Positions 8,873-15,990 of a stretch of DNA of 64,000 nt are shown in pieces. The translations under genes were made by a program, and so were the position numbers. Position 1 is the first letter of the stretch, and each line of letters opens with the position of its first letter. The notes beneath the pieces are model-generated. The model was not told where the DNA came from and did no database searches. It saw only the letters and a program-made list of their open reading frames with translations. The DNA is from an uncultured Poribacteria bacterium. Lineage in GTDB: Bacteria; Poribacteria; WGA-4E; WGA-3G. The stretch lies in the NCBI GenBank assembly GCA_951828385.1, contig OX639973.1:6116845-6180844 (forward strand), read 5' to 3'.

Positions 8873-9727
8873 ATGGATCAAGAGATACAAGATTATCTGT
8901 TTGACCTGCAAGGCTATCTCATTTTAGAGAATGCCATCGCAAAAGACGATCTCGATAAGATGAACGCGTGGATCGATGCACATTGGCCATACGTTGAACA
9001 GCCGTGGGAAGAAAACACAACCGATCAAAGGATTCCACGCTGGATCGGCAATATTGAGACGCATACCTACAACATTGAGAACGGCGTGAATTTTCAGAAT
9101 ATCGTTGAAGGCGGCGATGCTTTCGAGAAGCTAATCGACCACCCAGCGTGGATTGGACTGGTTCGGAAATACATCCATGAAGTCAATGGGCTTTCGATTC
9201 ACGAGAATTTCCTCAATGTCCGCGGTCCCGGCGGTTTCATTCATATCCACTGTGGTGGACACGTCCCGCTGAGTTACCTGACCTTTCGCCAGGAAAACAC
9301 AGGCGAGTGGATGGTCGGACAGATTAATGTCCTGATGGCACTCAGCGATATTGGACCGGGTGATGGCGCGCCGGTACTCGTACCGGGGAGTCATAAATGC
9401 ACAGAGATTCACCCGCGTTTAAAACACGATGGGAAAGGCTTGGTCTACGACGGCATTAGCGGTAAACCAGCAGGGACAGCCTTCGCGACACAGGAGATTT
9501 ATCTCAAGGCAGGCGATGTCGTCATGTTCACAGACGCGATTACGCACGGATCAGCGGAGCGGACGAATGAGGGGTATCGTCGTTCTATTGTCTATCGTTA
9601 TTCCCCGAGATATGTCCGGGAGCGATTTGACTATCCGCATTCAGACGAGCTGTTGGCACGTTTAACCCCAGACCAACGCAAGATTATCCAACCGATGTCA
9701 ATACGCCGTCCACCGCAGGTCGTGTGA
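8873..9727 (+). CDS. Phytanoyl-CoA dioxygenase (PhyH)-like protein
   Basis: This is a member of the PhyH group of Fe(II)/2-oxoglutarate oxygenases, with a predicted double-stranded beta-helix core. The N-terminal part LFDLQGYLILENAI is family-typical. The proximal metal region is FIHIHCGGH near 122-130, in which the usual H-x-D is not obvious. GPGDGAPVLVPGSHK lies near 165-180. The distal His is in DAITHGSAERTNEGYRRS near 220-237, whose Arg would bind 2-oxoglutarate. The start at 8873 is chosen for CAGGAGAC upstream; a longer reading would cross the hairpin repeat. The substrate is unknown, and with an altered first metal site catalysis needs proof. Confidence 0.87.
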   Translation: MDQEIQDYLFDLQGYLILENAIAKDDLDKMNAWIDAHWPYVEQPWEENTTDQRIPRWIGNIETHTYNIENGVNFQNIVEGGDAFEKLIDHPAWIGLVRKYIHEVNGLSIHENFLNVRGPGGFIHIHCGGHVPLSYLTFRQENTGEWMVGQINVLMALSDIGPGDGAPVLVPGSHKCTEIHPRLKHDGKGLVYDGISGKPAGTAFATQEIYLKAGDVVMFTDAITHGSAERTNEGYRRSIVYRYSPRYVRERFDYPHSDELLARLTPDQRKIIQPMSIRRPPQVV

Positions 9728-9761
9728 TTTGGCGGTGTCCCTATGCGACCTCCTGTCTGCC

Positions 9762-9790
9762 TTGATTTCTGAGTTAAAATCGGATATAAT
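9762..9790 (+). promoter_or_regulatory. Sigma-70-type promoter
   Basis: TTGATT at 9762-9767 and TATAAT at 9785-9790, 17-base spacer, upstream of the small membrane protein gene at 9818. Confidence 0.65.
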
Positions 9791-9817
9791 AGATAACGTT
9801 AAGGGAGTTTTTTTTGC

Positions 9818-10258
9818 ATGAAAAAACACAGGTCTCCGCTCTTATCAACGCGACAGGATTGGATAAGCGTGGAAATTTTCACGCTGTTTGTCGCAACGAT
9901 TATCTATGCTATCATTGTATGGCGATATGAGAGCAGTAAAACACAAGAGACGATGGAAACAGTTTTTGTCACAATGCGGCATGTTTCTGCTGCAATACTG
10001 CCTATGATTGTGGTGATTGTAGGCACATTTGAGCTAATAGGTGAAATTATGATTAGATTGACAAGTCTGATAGAAAAAATGAGAGCCGAAGGGAAGGCTG
10101 AAGGCAGAGCCGAAGGGTTTGCTGAAGGCAAAGCTGAAACGATTGCCGAATTCCGTCGGTATTTCGCATGGGAGAGGCGGCGAGAGAAGGCGGCTGCGAA
10201 CAACCAACCCTTTGACGAGCCTCCACCACCGAAACCCGAAGGTTATCCTGAAGAGTAG
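9818..10258 (+). CDS. Small membrane protein with EGKAEGRAEG-type tail
   Basis: I do not recognise a named family. The 146-residue protein has two hydrophobic segments, about residues 20-36 and 55-72. A charged helix follows with repeated A-E-G-(K/R/F) units (EGKAEGRAEGFAEGKAE, about 90-106), and the tail is Pro-rich. Similar repeats occur at the C-termini of many PD-(D/E)xK and Rpn-type proteins, but no nuclease core is visible here. The architecture suggests a membrane-anchored coiled coil. It has its own promoter and precedes a small DUF2281-like gene and argH on the same strand. Confidence 0.7.
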   Translation: MKKHRSPLLSTRQDWISVEIFTLFVATIIYAIIVWRYESSKTQETMETVFVTMRHVSAAILPMIVVIVGTFELIGEIMIRLTSLIEKMRAEGKAEGRAEGFAEGKAETIAEFRRYFAWERRREKAAANNQPFDEPPPPKPEGYPEE

Positions 10259-10319
10259 GCAATTGATTCTTGAGCAGACCAGTTGTATTGCTATCTGCAA
10301 AAAGTTAAGGAGGTTCATA

Positions 10320-10568
10320 ATGCGAAAAGTGGACTTGCAACAGCAGGCGGTTGCTTTAATCGAACAACTCTCTACTGAAAAACTCAAATCTGCTGTTGAT
10401 TATCTTGTTTATCTTCAGGACGCAGAGGCGCGAAACGTCTCTCGTGATCATGAAGTTCCCTCACAAGATCTTGGAACAGCAATTCACGAGCTTTTCAAAC
10501 CTTTCGGCGGGGTGGAGCTTGAGATACCCCGACGGGAACCAGCACGGGAACCACCTCGTTTTGACTAA
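10320..10568 (+). CDS. DUF2281-like small protein
   Basis: This 82-residue protein has a strong AAGGAGG ribosome site seven bases before its ATG. The N-terminus VALIEQLSTEKLKSAVDYLV resembles DUF2281-type proteins, where a helix of the kind LPEEKLQEVLDFVEFL is followed by a short disordered tail. The tail here is GGVELEIPRREPAREPPRF. Proteins of this type are often antitoxin-like, but no toxin gene is adjacent: the next gene, six bases on, is argH, so it probably serves as the first gene of a coupled transcript. Family assignment is by general likeness only. Confidence 0.7.
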   Translation: MRKVDLQQQAVALIEQLSTEKLKSAVDYLVYLQDAEARNVSRDHEVPSQDLGTAIHELFKPFGGVELEIPRREPAREPPRFD

Positions 10569-10574
10569 TGAAAT

Positions 10575-12080
10575 ATGCAAACACCACAAAAAAATCTCTG
10601 GGGCGGACGTTTCAGCACAAGCCTCACCACAGAAACTATAGCCTTCACACACTCCATTGAAGCCGATACGCGCCTCATCGGATACGATATCTGGGGCAGT
10701 CAAGCACACGCCATTATGCTCGCTCGGCAAGGAATTATCTCTAATGCCGATTTGCGCGAGATTTTGCGCTGGCTCCGAAAGGCGGAAGAAGATTTTCAAA
10801 ACGGCGATTTTGTGCTCGATCCGAACAAAGAAGACGTTCACATGAACGTCGAATCCTACCTGATTGAGAACGCAGGACGCGAATTTGGCGGCAAACTCCA
10901 CACAGCGCGCTCCCGTAACGATCAGGTACTCGTAGATGCACACCTCTACATCCGAGATGAAATTCTCAATATCCAACGCGGACTCTCTACGCTCTGTGAA
11001 ACCTTCCTACAGATTGCGAAAGCACACGCCGACACTGTGATGCCGGGGTATACGCATACACAACACGCGCAGCCGATCAGTCTCGGTTTCTGGGCAACGG
11101 CTTATGTGAGCATGTTCATACGGGATCAGAAACGCCTGCAGTCTGCATACACACTCGCTAACATGAACCCACTCGGCGCATGTGCTTTGGCTGGCACGAC
11201 CTTCCCGATTGACCGAGAACTGACAACAAAACTGCTCGGTTTCGATGCCCTACACGAACACGCGTTGGATGTTATCAGCAGCCGAGATTTTATCGCAGAG
11301 ACACTCTTCGCGTTGTCGCTCGTGATGGCGAACCTCTCACGGATTAGTGAAGAAATCGTCTATTGGACAACTTATGAATTCGGGATGGCGGTGCTTGACG
11401 ATGCCTATAGTTTCGGGAGCTCCATCATGCCGCAGAAGAAGAACCCAGATATTGCAGAACTCACACGGGGGCGCACCGGACGCGTCTATGGGGCGTTACT
11501 TGATCTGTTAACGAATCTCAAGGGGCTGCCGATGGGGTATAACCGTGATTTCCAAGAGGATAAGCCGCCGTTGTGGGAGGCGTTCGATATTGTGAAAGCG
11601 TGCCTCGGTCTGCTGCCGGAACTCCTCAAGACGACAGACTTCAAGACGGAACGGATGGCTGAGTTAGCGAATGCGAACTTCGCAACAGCGACGGAGTTGG
11701 CGAACTATCTGGTGAAGGAGCATAAAATCAGTTTTCGGGAGTGCCACGAGATTGTCGGATGGCTTGTCGGGGAACTCGTGAAACAGGAAAAAACCTTCTC
11801 AGATTGGGAACTGACGCAGGAACTCTTGAGAGAAAAAAATCTCGACATACCGATTTCACAACTCAAGCAGATTCTGGACGCGGAATTGGCAATTCAGAAT
11901 AGCCAGAGCCGCGGTGGCACATCCCCGGCGGAAGTTCATCGGATGATAGACAGCTTTGAAGAACAACGCAATGAAATCGCACAACATGTCTATCATTGCC
12001 AGGCGCAAATTGAGAACGCACACCGAGCGACGCTGCAGATTGTTGACGAAGTATTAAAAAAACAAGTTGGCATCTTATGA
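10575..12080 (+). CDS. argH: Argininosuccinate lyase
   Basis: This is the last enzyme of arginine synthesis; it splits argininosuccinate into arginine and fumarate. It is cytoplasmic, tetrameric and a member of the fumarase/aspartase superfamily. Diagnostic stretches are NLWGGRFS at residues 7-14, HTARSRNDQV near 110-120, GYTHTQHAQPIS near 157-168 and the superfamily signature GSSIMPQKKNPD near 280-291. The length of 501 residues is longer than the usual 460 or so, with extra residues in the C-terminal third. The start has no clear ribosome site and lies six bases after the preceding stop, so translation is probably coupled. No other arginine-synthesis gene is near. Confidence 0.95.
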   Translation: MQTPQKNLWGGRFSTSLTTETIAFTHSIEADTRLIGYDIWGSQAHAIMLARQGIISNADLREILRWLRKAEEDFQNGDFVLDPNKEDVHMNVESYLIENAGREFGGKLHTARSRNDQVLVDAHLYIRDEILNIQRGLSTLCETFLQIAKAHADTVMPGYTHTQHAQPISLGFWATAYVSMFIRDQKRLQSAYTLANMNPLGACALAGTTFPIDRELTTKLLGFDALHEHALDVISSRDFIAETLFALSLVMANLSRISEEIVYWTTYEFGMAVLDDAYSFGSSIMPQKKNPDIAELTRGRTGRVYGALLDLLTNLKGLPMGYNRDFQEDKPPLWEAFDIVKACLGLLPELLKTTDFKTERMAELANANFATATELANYLVKEHKISFRECHEIVGWLVGELVKQEKTFSDWELTQELLREKNLDIPISQLKQILDAELAIQNSQSRGGTSPAEVHRMIDSFEEQRNEIAQHVYHCQAQIENAHRATLQIVDEVLKKQVGIL

Positions 12081-12090
12081 GGAGATTCTT

Positions 12091-12813
12091 GTGAAACTAA
12101 ATAATGGAAAATTGCCTCTCAAAGATATGACACACAAGCAATTGCGTGAATGGCTACTTCCGATTGTAGAACATACTCTATTTGTGTGCCGTGGGAGGAT
12201 CCTTGAACTGCTTACGATAGATACGGATAGGGATATACTCACAGAAGCCTTCCGCGAATTTTTTGAAGCTTACTACTATGATGTAGCATTCGAGTTAGAT
12301 CGTTACGAAAAGTGCCTGCTTTCGGTTTTAGATTCCTGTGATACTTATGCTGTTTTGAAACACCGAGTCGTTACTGTTGAAAGTAAACGAAAGGCATCAC
12401 CTATGGGGCGGGAAGTACGGCGAATGGGTTCATACCTTCCGGACGATCCCGTGCCACGGATAAAAATATCTGCATTGTCTAATGATGGCTTCCGCGAATT
12501 TCTGTATACATTGGTGAGGTCCGAATTTTTTGCGGCACATGATCAAGTCATTAAGTTGCTGAGCGTACGATCGATGGATGCTGAGGATATGCCCTTACGT
12601 GAAGCAGTTTACGAATTTTTCGTGTGCCATTTGGAATTGGAACAGTTCCTTGAAGATTATGCGTACGATCCGGACGAAGGATTAGAGATACGCCCGGAAG
12701 TTGCTGAAGATCTGGAACAAAGCATCACAGATCATGAATCTGATAAAATTAAAGGCAGACCCCTCCAGGAGGTGGCGAAAGAATTTGGGGTCATCCTGAA
12801 ATGTACACATTGA
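12091..12813 (+). CDS. Duplicated-domain protein, possible antitoxin of the RelE-like toxin
   Basis: I do not recognise a named family. The GTG at 12091 follows AGGAG; an upstream in-frame TTG would overlap the end of argH. Two halves resemble each other. The first (about 10-75) has LREWLLPIVEH...ILELLTI and then REFFEAYYYDVAFELDRYE. The second (about 130-195) has FREFLYTLVRS...VIKLLSV and then YEFFVCHLELEQFLEDYA. The last 25 residues, with RPLQEVAKEFGV, look like the C-terminal toxin-contact segment of many type II antitoxins. The stop overlaps the RelE-like gene by 13 bases, the usual arrangement for an antitoxin-toxin pair. At 240 residues it is far larger than a typical antitoxin. Confidence 0.75.
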   Translation: MKLNNGKLPLKDMTHKQLREWLLPIVEHTLFVCRGRILELLTIDTDRDILTEAFREFFEAYYYDVAFELDRYEKCLLSVLDSCDTYAVLKHRVVTVESKRKASPMGREVRRMGSYLPDDPVPRIKISALSNDGFREFLYTLVRSEFFAAHDQVIKLLSVRSMDAEDMPLREAVYEFFVCHLELEQFLEDYAYDPDEGLEIRPEVAEDLEQSITDHESDKIKGRPLQEVAKEFGVILKCTH

Positions 12814-13058
12814 CAATAAAACCCCGTGCCGAAGCGGATTTGCCACGGTTGAGTGCACCGATTCGTTTGCTGGTCTTCAACAAGCTGGAACGATTGTGTG
12901 AGATTTGTGACGACTATCCCCATAAGGCACTGAAAGGTGGCCATAGAGGCAAGTTTAGTTTATCGGTTGCTAAAGATTATCGGGTTATCTATACCTTTGA
13001 TAGACGTATCCGAGAGATTGTTGTTCACCGAGTCGGGCACCGTAGTAGGATCTATTAA
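12801..13058 (+). CDS. RelE/ParE-superfamily toxin-like protein
   Basis: This is an 85-residue RelE/ParE-fold protein. Characterised members either cleave mRNA at the ribosome or poison gyrase. The order is a first strand YTLTIKPRAEADL, two helices ending in CEICDDYPHKALKGGHRG, then the sheet FSLSVAKDYRVIYTFDRRIREIVVHRVGHRSRIY. The YRVIY strand and the C-terminal V-x-x-V-G-H-R-x-x-(I/V)-Y ending are typical of RelE. It overlaps the upstream gene by 13 bases, so it is presumably made by coupled translation with it. Toxicity is inferred from family. Confidence 0.85.
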   Translation: MYTLTIKPRAEADLPRLSAPIRLLVFNKLERLCEICDDYPHKALKGGHRGKFSLSVAKDYRVIYTFDRRIREIVVHRVGHRSRIY

Positions 13059-13087
13059 ACATAGGATGGACGTAAACGCCTTTAATT

Positions 13088-13108
13088 GAGGCGTATAATA
13101 TGTCAACC
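13088..13108 (+). repeat. Duplicated start-site block, copy 1
   Basis: The block GAGGCGTATAATATGTCAAC at 13088-13107 is repeated at 13345-13364, where it forms the ribosome site and start of the 101-residue gene. Here it precedes a 33-codon reading frame, so this looks like a duplicated gene start. Confidence 0.65.
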
Positions 13109-13201
13109 ATTAGCGTCAATTTAAGAAAAAATAACCGTCGCGGTCCCAAGAACGGTAGGTTCGGTTTCCTAACCGAACCGGATTTTGCACGGAAACATTG
13201 A
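13100..13201 (+). pseudogene. 33-codon remnant reading frame starting in a duplicated start block
   Basis: An ATG in the duplicated start block opens a 33-codon frame ending at TGA 13199-13201. After MST the sequence does not match the intact downstream gene, and the frame runs straight through the GGTTCGGTT hairpin repeat (13158-13179). This suggests an original start that was separated from its gene by insertion of repeat DNA. Whether it is translated is unknown. Confidence 0.4.
13158..13179. repeat. GGTTCGGTT hairpin repeat
   Basis: GGTTCGGTT (13158-13166) and AACCGAACC (13171-13179) flank the loop TCCT. It is the same family as 24922-24943 but with a G-C pair replaced by T-A on both arms. 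Confidence 0.75.
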
Positions 13202-13221
13202 AGTCTTCAAAAACCTCTTGA

Positions 13222-13300
13222 GTCCCGTAGGGACAGAATGTTTATAGAAATAGATATGAAAGAAGGATTCCAACCGTGTAAGGGTGGCATGTTTATATCA
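13222..13300. repeat. CCCGTAGGGAC...ATGTTTATA degenerate repeat pair
   Basis: GTCCCGTAGGGAC at 13222-13234 is a small palindrome followed by AGAATGTTTATAG. About 40 bases on, CCGTGTAAGGGTGGCATGTTTATA repeats the pattern. Two units of a degenerate tandem repeat are therefore present. They are non-coding, and the rest of the gap to 13356 holds nothing else clear. Confidence 0.5.
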
Positions 13301-13356
13301 TCTATGCTAAATGCTACCAAAAAATCGCTAAATTGACACCTATGGAGGCGTATAAT

Positions 13357-13662
13357 ATGTCAACCGAAAAACACGCTGCACCTAATGTAGCGCAAGTTAA
13401 ATTTGAGCACAATATTCCGAAAAGTTCTCGATCCTTTGCAGCATTGGACATTTTAAACGATGCAATTGGCAAATGCCAAGATAACACTATCGTAGCCTTA
13501 ACAGAAAACGATTACGAGCAATTGGTCGTCCTACTCGGAGAATTAACGGAAGTGGTACGTGACGACGAAGATCATCTTCTTACTCCATTGATGCTATTCG
13601 TTTTTGGGCTCATTGAAAATTATGAGCATAAACACATTCCAGAGTTAGCTGAACTTAGATGA
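13357..13662 (+). CDS. Small acidic protein resembling a HigA-type N-terminal region
   Basis: This is a 101-residue soluble protein. The start at 13357 follows GGAGG, and a longer in-frame ATG lacks support. The C-terminal two thirds, ALTENDYEQLVVLLGELTEV then LFVFGLIENYEHKHIPEL, resemble the N-terminal domain of HigA-type antitoxins. In those the pattern E-x-D-Y-x-x-(A/L)...L-x-x-L-I-E-x-Y-E-x-x-H-x-P precedes a helix-turn-helix. The helix-turn-helix is absent and there is no HigB-like gene beside it, so it is an orphan or a truncated form. Function unknown. Confidence 0.65.
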   Translation: MSTEKHAAPNVAQVKFEHNIPKSSRSFAALDILNDAIGKCQDNTIVALTENDYEQLVVLLGELTEVVRDDEDHLLTPLMLFVFGLIENYEHKHIPELAELR

Positions 13663-13754
13663 ATGAAAAACCCAGTACTTCAGTAATCCCGACAAAAGAA
13701 TGCTTTGCGTGAGGCAATAGTCAACGCGCGTTACCCCTACACAGGAGATGAAAA

Positions 13755-14468
13755 TTGAAAGACAGGTTAATTGTCGCATTGGATACCGACGATGGTGAGG
13801 AGATTGATTGGCTATCTGGAACGCTTATGGATAGAGTCCGTTGGTTTAAGATGGGCTTTCAGACGTTCAGTGCACTTGGAATGGAAGCATTTCCATGGTT
13901 TAAACAAAACGGGCATAAAGTATTTGTTGACCTGAAATTCCACGACATCCCGAATACAGTGGCGCGCGATGTTGGCACGATGACAAAACACGGCGCAAAT
14001 ATGATTAACATGCACGCATCCGGTGGATTTGAAATGATGCAAATCGCAAGAAACAGCGCAGATGATGCCGCATACAAAGCGAATATTCCGAGACCTATTC
14101 TGCTCGGCGTAACCGTTCTGACAAGCATGGATGAAACCGGATTTCAGCGAAATTTCGGTTCAGAACGACAACTTATAAAGCAAGTCGTCTATCTCGCGCA
14201 GTTGGCACAGGAAGCTGGATTGGACGGTGTTGTTGCATCGCCGTTGGAGATTGAACCGATCCGAAAAGCCTGCGGCGATAACTTTTTTATTGTTACGCCG
14301 GGCATTCGACCAGAATGGGCAGAGACTGGCGACCAGCGGCGCATCACCACACCCGCAGAGGCGATCCGTCGAGGCGCGGATTACATTGTCGTCGGTAGAC
14401 CGATTATTGAGGCGGATGACCCCTTAGAGGCTGCCGAAATGATCCTTGATGAAATGAAGGAGGCTTAA
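13755..14468 (+). CDS. pyrF: Orotidine 5'-phosphate decarboxylase
   Basis: The enzyme decarboxylates OMP to UMP, the last step of pyrimidine nucleotide synthesis; it is a cytoplasmic TIM-barrel dimer. LIVALDTDD at residues 4-12 is the first strand. The catalytic D-x-K-x-x-D triad is in VFVDLKFHDIPNT near 56-68. GVTVLTSMDE near 116-125 and GIRPEWAETGDQRR near 185-198 are phosphate-site elements, followed by GADYIVVGRPI near 208-218. The length of 237 residues is normal for the bacterial type I form. The start is TTG behind AGGAGATG. A three-base gap separates it from the sulfatase-fold gene downstream, so the two are co-transcribed. Confidence 0.95.
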   Translation: MKDRLIVALDTDDGEEIDWLSGTLMDRVRWFKMGFQTFSALGMEAFPWFKQNGHKVFVDLKFHDIPNTVARDVGTMTKHGANMINMHASGGFEMMQIARNSADDAAYKANIPRPILLGVTVLTSMDETGFQRNFGSERQLIKQVVYLAQLAQEAGLDGVVASPLEIEPIRKACGDNFFIVTPGIRPEWAETGDQRRITTPAEAIRRGADYIVVGRPIIEADDPLEAAEMILDEMKEA

Positions 14469-14471
14469 AAT

Positions 14472-15908
14472 ATGAATATCGTCTGTATCTGTTTAGACAC
14501 CTTTCGCGCCGACATCATCGGCGAGGGTAAAAAATATAGCCACGTGCAAACCCCGAACCTTGATGCATTCGCATCGGAGAGCGTCCGTTTCACACGCGCA
14601 TTTGGCGAAGGGCAACCGACGCTGCAGATACGCCGTGGCAACTTCACCGGGATGCGGAGTTTCCCGTGGAGATACAACTTCGATCGACGTGGACATTGGC
14701 ACCACGCACCCGGCTGGCATAAAATTCCACCCGAACAGGATACGATTGCCGAGGTCTTATTGGAACGGGGGTATCTCACCGCGCTGATTGCTGATACCTA
14801 CCACATGTTCAAGCCGACGATGAATTTCTCGCGCGGGTTCGCACATTTCGACTTCATCCGTGGACAGGAATCCGATAACTGGCAGAGCGGCGATCCGAGG
14901 TTGATTGAAGAACAACTCCGAAAACATGTCCGTGAACCGATCAACTGGCGACGGCACGCCGGACTCGTCAACTATCTACTCGGTCAACGACACAGGCAAT
15001 CAGAGGACGACTATAGTTGTGCGCGCGTCTTCCGTGCTGCGTCTGATTGGCTTGAGGATAACCACACCGTTGGTCCCTTCTTCTTATGGGTCGATAGTTT
15101 TGATCCGCATGAACCGTGGGATCCGCCGAAGTCCTATGCAGACATCTATTTTCCTGACTATTCCGGTAAAGATTTCATCACACCGGGCGGCGCGAACGAA
15201 GGCGACGGTCCCACAGAAGATGAACGCCGCCGAATCGAGGCACTCTATCTCGGTGAAGTCACGTTTGTCGATAAATGGGTCGGCGTGCTACTGGATAAGA
15301 TAGAACAGTTGAATATCAAAGACGATACATTGGTTGTGCTGATGTCCGACCACGGCACGCAACTCCGCGACCATGGGAGTTTCGGAAAGGGCGCGAACAA
15401 GCTGCACCCGTTCAACACGCAGCTGAACTTGATGATCCGACATCCTGAAGGACCAAATGACAAGGAAATTTTCGCATTTGTGCAAAATCACGATCTCATG
15501 CCGACACTCCTAAATCTGCTGGATATTCCGTGCGGCTGGACAGATGGCGAGGATATGTGGCAACTCGTTACCCAAGAGAAGGCATCTCTCCGTGAACGGA
15601 TTATCACGGGGTGGGCTGGCTTTGCTACGGGTAATGCGCGCGGACGTGTTAGCGTGCGCGATGACCACTGGAACTTCTGTACGTCTGTAGGTTATAACGA
15701 TGAGAAAGGCGATGAACTCTTTGATGTTCGGAACGATCCAGAGGAGAAGGTAAACGTTGCGAGTGACCATCCGGCAGTTGTCGCAGAACGGCGGCGGGAT
15801 GTTGAGGCGTTGATCGGTCAACCGCTACCGGGACACTTCATCGAAGTCTGCGATCCCGGACATGCCCCAATGACGCGATGGCTCCAGAAGAAATTGGCGG
15901 AAATGTAA
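14472..15908 (+). CDS. Sulfatase-fold hydrolase with Thr at the formylglycine position
   Basis: This is an alkaline-phosphatase-superfamily protein of the sulfatase type; GGAGG precedes the ATG. Metal-site elements are CLDTFRAD at residues 7-14 and SDHG at 292-295 (Asp293, His294). In true sulfatases the nucleophile motif C/S-x-P-x-R is followed four residues later by T-G. Here residues 50-54 are TLQIR, and TG is at 59-60. The spacing fits exactly, but Thr50 replaces Cys/Ser and Gln replaces Pro. Thr cannot be converted to formylglycine, so this is more likely a phosphoesterase-like or unusual hydrolase than a classical sulfatase. There is no signal peptide. It is co-transcribed with pyrF. 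Substrate unknown. Confidence 0.85.
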   Translation: MNIVCICLDTFRADIIGEGKKYSHVQTPNLDAFASESVRFTRAFGEGQPTLQIRRGNFTGMRSFPWRYNFDRRGHWHHAPGWHKIPPEQDTIAEVLLERGYLTALIADTYHMFKPTMNFSRGFAHFDFIRGQESDNWQSGDPRLIEEQLRKHVREPINWRRHAGLVNYLLGQRHRQSEDDYSCARVFRAASDWLEDNHTVGPFFLWVDSFDPHEPWDPPKSYADIYFPDYSGKDFITPGGANEGDGPTEDERRRIEALYLGEVTFVDKWVGVLLDKIEQLNIKDDTLVVLMSDHGTQLRDHGSFGKGANKLHPFNTQLNLMIRHPEGPNDKEIFAFVQNHDLMPTLLNLLDIPCGWTDGEDMWQLVTQEKASLRERIITGWAGFATGNARGRVSVRDDHWNFCTSVGYNDEKGDELFDVRNDPEEKVNVASDHPAVVAERRRDVEALIGQPLPGHFIEVCDPGHAPMTRWLQKKLAEM

Positions 15909-15990
15909 ACCAGACTTACAAGGTTCCTCCCACAACTTATCGGATAGGTTGTAATCAATTTTACAACTCTTGAGGTTTTCTGCGTTAGCT

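Noticed and set aside
9818-10568. Toxin-antitoxin pair formed by the 146-residue membrane protein and the DUF2281-like gene
   Set aside because: The larger protein is a two-pass membrane protein with a coiled-coil tail and no toxin fold; spacing is loose and linkage to argH is closer.
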